This document shows positions 59,710 through 64,000 of a stretch of DNA of 64,000 bases, one piece after another. The translations under genes and the position numbers were made by a program. Location: assembly GCF_003265355.1 (NCBI RefSeq), contig NZ_QFRW01000080.1:1-64000 (forward strand), read 5' to 3'. Under the pieces are notes generated by a model. The model was not told where the DNA came from and ran no database searches. It worked only from the letters and a program-made list of their open reading frames with translations. How positions within the stretch are numbered: position 1 is the first letter of the stretch; every line of letters begins with the position of its first letter. Origin of the DNA: Glycomyces dulcitolivorans (GTDB lineage Bacteria; Actinomycetota; Actinomycetes; Mycobacteriales; Micromonosporaceae).

Positions 59710-60369
59710 TCAGTCCCGGAAGGCCGACCGCACCAGCGCTCCGAGCTCCACGGTCAAGTCCTCGACGGACACGCCGCCCGGCCCGAAGTGCTTGTCATCG
59801 AACCCGTTCCCGCCCGGGATGTCTCGACTTTCGATCGTCAACCGCAGGTTGCTCTCCGACGCGATGCACTCGTACCGCGAGGTGTCGAGGTCGGTGTCCA
59901 CCTGGCGGCAGAGGCCGTGCTCCCAGCCGTCGAGCTTCTCGGCATCCGCATACCAGTCCTCCGAGCCGAGTCCCAGGCCCTCCTCGATCGACGGGTCGAA
60001 TTCGCCGTAGGCGCGATCGCCGTCGACGTCGATCGTCACGGACAGCCGCTGCCCGCCGCCGCCCTCGGCGCGCCAGGTCCATTCGCACTCGTATCGAAGC
60101 GAGGACCCCTGGTCGGCGAGTTCGGGCCGAGCTTCCCCGGCCCCTTCCCATTCGAGCAATTCGGAGGCGGTGCTCCCGCCGCCGAAACACGATTCGAACC
60201 AGGCAGCAGGCACGGCGGGGTCGTATTCGAGGCGCAGGCGCATCAGCCACGGCATCAGGGCGACGGCGAAAGCGAGGACTGCCACGACGATCGCCGCGAT
60301 CACCTTGCGCCGCCTCGACCAGGGCGCCCACTTCCCTTTGGGGGCAGCGGGACTAGAAGCTGGATTCAT
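59710..60369 (-). CDS. membrane-anchored protein, last gene of ESX cluster 3
   Basis: This 219-aa protein has a short basic cytoplasmic N-terminus, one transmembrane helix (about residues 25-45, VIAAIVVAVLAFAVALMPWL) and an extracytoplasmic domain with four Cys (in ESCFGG, YECEW, GLCRQ and YECIA) that could form two disulphides. No family is recognised. It overlaps the stop of the WXG100-like gene by 17 bp, so it belongs to that operon. A role as effector partner or surface protein is possible. Confidence 0.75.
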   Translation of the reverse strand: MNPASSPAAPKGKWAPWSRRRKVIAAIVVAVLAFAVALMPWLMRLRLEYDPAVPAAWFESCFGGGSTASELLEWEGAGEARPELADQGSSLRYECEWTWRAEGGGGQRLSVTIDVDGDRAYGEFDPSIEEGLGLGSEDWYADAEKLDGWEHGLCRQVDTDLDTSRYECIASESNLRLTIESRDIPGGNGFDDKHFGPGGVSVEDLTVELGALVRSAFRD

Positions 60370-61294
60370 GGTGGAAGGATTCCGTGTCCACGTCTCCCGC
60401 ACCAGGAGGTGCGGGAATCTCGATCTGGCGCATGGTCCATTCGCTGCGAAGTGCGTCGATCGCGTCGTAGATCTCCTGGTCGGCGGTGTTGACGGCCTCC
60501 TCGACCTCGACCAGGTTGGCGTCGAGCGCGTCGATGAACTCCTCCAGGCTCTTCGCCGACATCTCCTTCTCGACCTGCTGGATGCTGTACACGCCCGAGG
60601 CCAGGGCCCCGGCGCCCCCTCCGATCGCCGATGCCAGTGCCGCCGCGCCCGCGGCGGCCGCCAGGCCGAATCCCATGGTGGCGAGGCCGATCACCGTGAC
60701 TCCCACCGCCACGGTCAGCGCCGACTGGGCCGCCCAGTACCCCTCGATGAGGCTCTGCGCGAGCTCGATCGCGCCCTTCATCTGGCTGCGGAGGGCCCCG
60801 CCCGCGGCCGTCACCATCTCGTCGAGGGACATGCACGCGTTGATAGCCGAGGCGAGGAGCTCGGCTTGACGGGCCTGCGCCGGGGCGTATCCCGAGAAGT
60901 ACTCCTCGAACGCCTCGGCGGCGTCTCCATACCAGTTCCCGATCTTGCCCAGTATGTTTCCGGGTGCGCCTTCTAGGTCGACCAGGTCCACGGCGATCGC
61001 TTCAAGCGTCCCCTGAGCGGAGCGGAAGGGCTCAGGGGCGATGCCGACGATGCGCCTGCACCGGTCGGGGAGGTTGCCGAGGAAGTCCAGGCCCCCGTCG
61101 GGGTACTGCTCGTCGACCTGGCGGAGCGCTCCCTCGTAGTAGATCGGGAAGCTCGGGCCGCCGGTCAGCGACGCGGCTGCGGTGATTACATTCCATTCGA
61201 CCACGGCGACTTCGAGGGCCAGCAGCTCCCTGATCTTGGGGGCCAGGTCGGAGAGGTCGCTCTCCAGCTGGTCGAGCGTGTATCGGTCTGCCAC
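60353..61294 (-). CDS. WXG100-like ESX-associated protein, cluster 3
   Basis: This 313-aa protein has an N-terminal helical half with a WxG-like turn (IGNWYGDAAEAFEEYFSGY, about 121-139), a central hydrophobic Ala/Gly-rich double helix (about 190-235), and a C-terminal helical tail. The layout matches the long WXG100-like proteins of the other two loci, though the sequence is only distantly similar. The start is GTG with AAGGAG about 11 nt upstream. Confidence 0.72.
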   Translation of the reverse strand: MADRYTLDQLESDLSDLAPKIRELLALEVAVVEWNVITAAASLTGGPSFPIYYEGALRQVDEQYPDGGLDFLGNLPDRCRRIVGIAPEPFRSAQGTLEAIAVDLVDLEGAPGNILGKIGNWYGDAAEAFEEYFSGYAPAQARQAELLASAINACMSLDEMVTAAGGALRSQMKGAIELAQSLIEGYWAAQSALTVAVGVTVIGLATMGFGLAAAAGAAALASAIGGGAGALASGVYSIQQVEKEMSAKSLEEFIDALDANLVEVEEAVNTADQEIYDAIDALRSEWTMRQIEIPAPPGAGDVDTESFHHESSF

Positions 61295-61323
61295 GGTGTG
61301 CGGGCTCCTTCTGAATGCGGAGT

Positions 61324-61770
61324 TCAGTCCTTCGGGACGGGTTGACTGCGGCCCTCGGACTCCGGGTACACCGGGTCGCGGGGCGGCGGAGGCGTCTGGC
61401 CGGTGGGGAAGTCCTCGGACCGGTAGGAGTCGAAGTCGGTGCGGGTCGCATCGTCGGTGTCGGCGTAGTTCTCCGTGACGTCGATCAGCGTGGCTGCGGC
61501 GGACTCGATGTTCTCGCTGCTCCGCGCGAACGCGTACTGCACATCGTCCCGGAGGGAGACCAGCGCCGAACCGGAGCGGAGCGCGCTCTGGCCGCGTGCG
61601 ACCGTGCCGGCGACCGGCGCGGGGTTCAGGTTGCAGGAGCCGGTCTCGTCGACCTGCGAGGAGAATCCGCTGTACAGCGATGCGAGGGGACGCAGGTCGT
61701 TCTGGGCCACTTCGTAGAGCTCGTAGAGGTCGGCGGCGAACTGGCCGCCTTCGCCGGGGGAGTCGGGCAT
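61324..61770 (-). CDS. small ESX-type substrate, cluster 3
   Basis: This 148-aa helical protein has no signal peptide. The first 110 residues look like an EspC/WXG100-type helical hairpin (FAADLYELYEVAQNDLRPLA at the start, then SLRDDVQYAFARSSENIESA). The C-terminal 35 residues are Pro-rich. AGGAG precedes the ATG. It is the first gene of the cluster, mirroring the EspC-like genes in loci 1 and 2. The family assignment is tentative. Confidence 0.65.
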   Translation of the reverse strand: MPDSPGEGGQFAADLYELYEVAQNDLRPLASLYSGFSSQVDETGSCNLNPAPVAGTVARGQSALRSGSALVSLRDDVQYAFARSSENIESAAATLIDVTENYADTDDATRTDFDSYRSEDFPTGQTPPPPRDPVYPESEGRSQPVPKD

Positions 61771-61869
61771 GCGGAGGCTCCTGGGGTCACAGGGGAATAA
61801 CGCGTCATTGCGGGGTTACACGAGGCTACCGTGGATTTGTCGGGGATGCGGTACTTGGTTCCGGCATGG

Positions 61870-61905
61870 CGAAGGGGCCGAACGCGATCGCGTTCGGCCC
61901 CTTCG
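61870..61905. terminator. 36-bp palindromic terminator after the sugar ABC permease genes
   Basis: CGAAGGGGCCGAACGCGA and its exact complement make a continuous 18-bp-arm palindrome. It lies between the end of the permease operon (61911) and ESX cluster 3. It shares the GAAGGGGCCGA core with the hairpin at 59666-59703. Confidence 0.75.
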
Positions 61906-61910
61906 GCGGT

Positions 61911-62807
61911 TCAGCCCTTGATGGCCCCCGTCAGCACGCCAGAAGTGAAGTAGCGCTGGAGGAACGGGTAGACCACCAGGATGGGGAGCGTCGCGAGGAC
62001 GATGACCGCCATCTGGAGGGTGACGCCGGGCGGGGGCGGGGCGTCGCCTGCGAGGGTGGCGCCGGGGATCTGGACTCCGGCGAGGACGTACTGCTGGAGG
62101 ACGACCTGGATGGGCCATTTCTCGGAGTCGTTGATGTAGAGGAGGGCGTTGAAGTAGGTGTTCCAGTAGCCGACCGCGTAGAACAGGCCCATGACGGCGA
62201 GTACGGGTTTGGACAGGGGGAGGACGATCTGGAGGAAGATCCGCCATTCGCCCGCGCCGTCGATCCGGGCCGCTTCGATGAGTTCTTCGGGGAGTCCTTG
62301 GAAGAAGTTCCTGATGACGATCATGTTGAAGGCGGAGATGAGGCCGGGGACGATCAGGGACCAGGTGGAGTCGAGGAGGCCGAGGTATTTGATGAGCATG
62401 AAGTTCGGGATGATGCCCGCGCTGAAGAACATCGTCGCGAGGATCATGACGAGGACGATCTTGGCGCCGGGGACTTGGCGGGTGCGGACCAGGCCCCACG
62501 CGAGCATCGAGGTCGCGGCGAGGGACAGGAGCGTGCCGGTGACGGTGATGAACAGGGAGTTCTGGAGGCCCTGGGTGACGGTGCCGCCGTTGAAGATCGC
62601 CCGGTAGGCGTCCAGGGAGAACTCGGTGGGGAAGACGACGCCGGCCCGCGCCTGGGACGGGGACGCGAAGCTCATCGCGATCACGTACACCAGCGGGTAG
62701 AGCATGGTGATCACGATCAGGGTGATGACCAGGGCCTTCACCCCGCGGATCCAGAGCGAGGGCGGGTTCATCCACGGCGGGACGCCCTTGGAGACTGCTG
62801 CGGTCAT
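61911..62807 (-). CDS. CUT1 sugar ABC permease, LplC/MalG-type
   Basis: This 298-aa permease has six transmembrane segments. It has the N-terminal TMLYPLVYVIAMSFASP typical of LplC-like proteins and an EAA loop (GLPEELIEAARIDGAGEWRIF, about 187-207). It is coupled to the upstream permease by TGATG. The open frame upstream of 62807 is a shadow of that gene. Imports a mono- or oligosaccharide. Confidence 0.93.
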   Translation of the reverse strand: MTAAVSKGVPPWMNPPSLWIRGVKALVITLIVITMLYPLVYVIAMSFASPSQARAGVVFPTEFSLDAYRAIFNGGTVTQGLQNSLFITVTGTLLSLAATSMLAWGLVRTRQVPGAKIVLVMILATMFFSAGIIPNFMLIKYLGLLDSTWSLIVPGLISAFNMIVIRNFFQGLPEELIEAARIDGAGEWRIFLQIVLPLSKPVLAVMGLFYAVGYWNTYFNALLYINDSEKWPIQVVLQQYVLAGVQIPGATLAGDAPPPPGVTLQMAVIVLATLPILVVYPFLQRYFTSGVLTGAIKG

Positions 62808-63784
62808 CAGAAGATCCCTTCTCCGCCGAGGCGTTTGGCGAGGCGGTTGGCCGAGAGGACGAGGATCGTGCCGATGACGCCCTTGAGCAGGCCTGCCGCC
62901 GTCGCGATGCCCCACTGGCCGCCGAGGACGCCGCGGAAGTACACGAACGTGTCGAGGACTTCGGCCGCTTCGGCGCCGACCATGGGCTGCTGGAGCAGGA
63001 GCTGCTCGAAGCCGACGGTGAGGATCGAGCCGATGTTGAGGATGAGCAGGAGCGTCGCGACCGGGACGAGGGCCGGGAGTGTGATGTGCCAGGTCCGCTG
63101 CCAGCCGGAGGCGCCGTCGATCGCGGCGGCTTCGTAGCGCTCGGAGGGGATGCCGGCGATGGCGGCGAAGAAGATGATGGTGCCCCAGCCGCAGTCCTTC
63201 CAGATGCCTTGCAGGACCACGAGGATCTTGAAGGTGTCGGCGTTCGTCATCGCGTCGAACCCGGTCATCCCCCAGCCGTCGAGGATGCCGGCGACGAGGC
63301 CGCCGCCGCCGAGGACCTGCTGCCACACGGAGATGACGATGACCCAGGACAGGAAGTACGGCAGGTAGACGACCGTCTGGATCATCCGCCTGACGCGGTC
63401 GGAGAGCAGCGAGTTGAGCAGGAGTGCGAGGGCGATCGGGGCGGGGAAGGCGAAGGCCAGTTGCAGCACCGCGATGATGAGCGTGTTGCGAAGGGCCATG
63501 AGGACTTCGGGGTCGGCCCAGATGGCCGTGAAGTTCGCGAAGCCCACCCACGGGGAGCCCTCGATGCCGCGGAACGGGGTGTACTCCTGGAACGCGACCA
63601 CGTTGCCGAGCATCGGCACGTACGCGAACACCAGGAAGAACAGGAAGCCGGGGACGATGAACGTGTACGCCCAGCGTTCGCGCCAGATCCGCTGGCGCAG
63701 TGAGGCTTTCCGCTTCACGGGTAGGGAAGGCCCCGGGGCCCGCTCGGTGCGGGTCCCGGGGTCTGCGGCGGTCTGCGCGGTCAC
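62807..63784 (-). CDS. CUT1 sugar ABC permease, LplB/MalF-type
   Basis: This 325-aa permease has six transmembrane segments after a basic cytoplasmic N-terminus. It has YTFIVPGFLFFLVFAYVPML, typical of LplB, and an EAA loop (GIPSERYEAAAIDGASGWQR, about 212-231). The GTG start overlaps the stop of the binding-protein gene (GTGA). No ATPase gene is present here; such systems often share one encoded elsewhere. Confidence 0.93.
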   Translation of the reverse strand: MTAQTAADPGTRTERAPGPSLPVKRKASLRQRIWRERWAYTFIVPGFLFFLVFAYVPMLGNVVAFQEYTPFRGIEGSPWVGFANFTAIWADPEVLMALRNTLIIAVLQLAFAFPAPIALALLLNSLLSDRVRRMIQTVVYLPYFLSWVIVISVWQQVLGGGGLVAGILDGWGMTGFDAMTNADTFKILVVLQGIWKDCGWGTIIFFAAIAGIPSERYEAAAIDGASGWQRTWHITLPALVPVATLLLILNIGSILTVGFEQLLLQQPMVGAEAAEVLDTFVYFRGVLGGQWGIATAAGLLKGVIGTILVLSANRLAKRLGGEGIF

Positions 63785-64000
63785 TCGCCGGCGTCCTTGA
63801 GGGCCTGGGTGTACTCGTCCTTGACCTGCGTGCCGCCCTGCGACTTGTAGTTGTCCACGAAGGACTGGAGGTCGTCGACGCTCTCGCGGCCGGTGACGAC
63901 GCCGCGTTCGAAGTCGTCCCAGAGGGTCTGGAGCTGGGCGCCCTTGGCGACGAACGTGTCGGAGGCGCCTTCCAGGCCCGTGAGCGGGCGGTCGATCGAG
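63781..64000 (-). CDS. C-terminal end of a sugar-binding protein (partial)
   Basis: The last 72 codons of a gene continuing beyond the right edge read ...TGLEGASDTFVAKGAQLQTL, then WDDFERGVVTGRESVDDLQS, and end KDEYTQALKDAGE. This is the usual C-terminus of LplA-like extracellular solute-binding proteins (helical, ending in a TQALKDAG-type segment). It overlaps the LplB-type permease start by 4 nt, giving the order binding protein, LplB, LplC. Confidence 0.85.
   Translation of the reverse strand, partial: SIDRPLTGLEGASDTFVAKGAQLQTLWDDFERGVVTGRESVDDLQSFVDNYKSQGGTQVKDEYTQALKDAGE

Noticed and set aside
1-64000. CRISPR arrays, insertion sequences, rRNA genes
   Set aside because: No regularly spaced repeat array, transposase-like gene with terminal repeats, or rRNA sequence was seen on reading both strands.

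Overview
The window is about 70% GC with strong third-position GC bias. It encodes EspC/WXG100-type secretion substrates, an ECF42-type sigma factor and many TetR regulators, so it comes from a chromosome of a high-GC Actinomycetota, most likely a filamentous or soil-dwelling genus. I cannot name the genus from the sequence alone.

Layout. (1) 1-8292: right-hand part of an actinomycete integrative and conjugative element (AICE). It carries an FtsK/TraB-type DNA transfer ATPase, a cluster of nine short repeats just downstream (a possible transfer recognition site), three small Cys-rich paralogous proteins, a NUDIX hydrolase, a DnaB-N/DUF3987 putative replication protein, an excisionase and a tyrosine integrase. 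It ends against the 3' end of tRNA-Ser(UGA). The left end lies outside the window. (2) 8349-12465: an iron-regulated FhuF-like reductase with an IdeR/DmdR-type box, two CPBP membrane proteases flanking tRNA-Ser(GCU), and a quinone oxidoreductase. (3) 12535-23166: regulatory and stress cassettes. These are an ABC/FtsX exporter, ArsR + AHSA1 + RibD-like reductase, a TetR/FAD-monooxygenase pair divergent from a TetR/NmrA pair, an ECF42 sigma factor with its DGPF partner, a cold-shock protein and small membrane proteins. (4) 23296-26236: an unusual coupled trio of a TetR with an extra C-terminal domain, a winged-helix protein, and a PPDK-like enzyme lacking the PEP-binding barrel.

(5) 27325-30578, 47376-49795 and 59710-61770: three clusters of type VII secretion (ESX) substrates. 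The first two are paralogous: EspC-like protein, then WXG100/CpnT-N-like protein, then a toxin-like gene, then a small partner. Their N-termini are conserved while the toxin modules are swapped (PI3/PI4-kinase-like in one, DNA/RNA nuclease in the other). The nuclease gene is followed by a SUKH immunity gene. No ESX core machinery is in the window. (6) 30728-44645: an organosulfur-type scavenging region. A divergent alkanesulfonate monooxygenase-like gene faces a 24-aa leader-peptide ORF. The leader precedes a long, tightly coupled operon of a family-5 ABC importer, LLM monooxygenases, a DszC/SfnB-like oxygenase, a 33-aa micro-ORF, aldo/keto reductases and a flavin reductase/nitroreductase. A sulfotransferase-family gene and a sulfite-oxidase-fold molybdoenzyme with its reductase follow (44776-47360).

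(7) 50099-64000: a transglutaminase-like protein behind a palindrome-rich promoter, small hypothetical proteins, a 1104-aa GT2-membrane-GT4 fusion with a GT4 paralogue, a secreted FG-GAP protein, two further secreted proteins including a five-bladed beta-propeller type, the third ESX cluster, and a CUT1 sugar ABC transporter (two permeases and the end of the binding protein) running off the right edge.

I found no insertion sequence, CRISPR array or rRNA. Most operons use 1- or 4-nt stop/start overlaps, and several promoters are placed for leaderless transcription.
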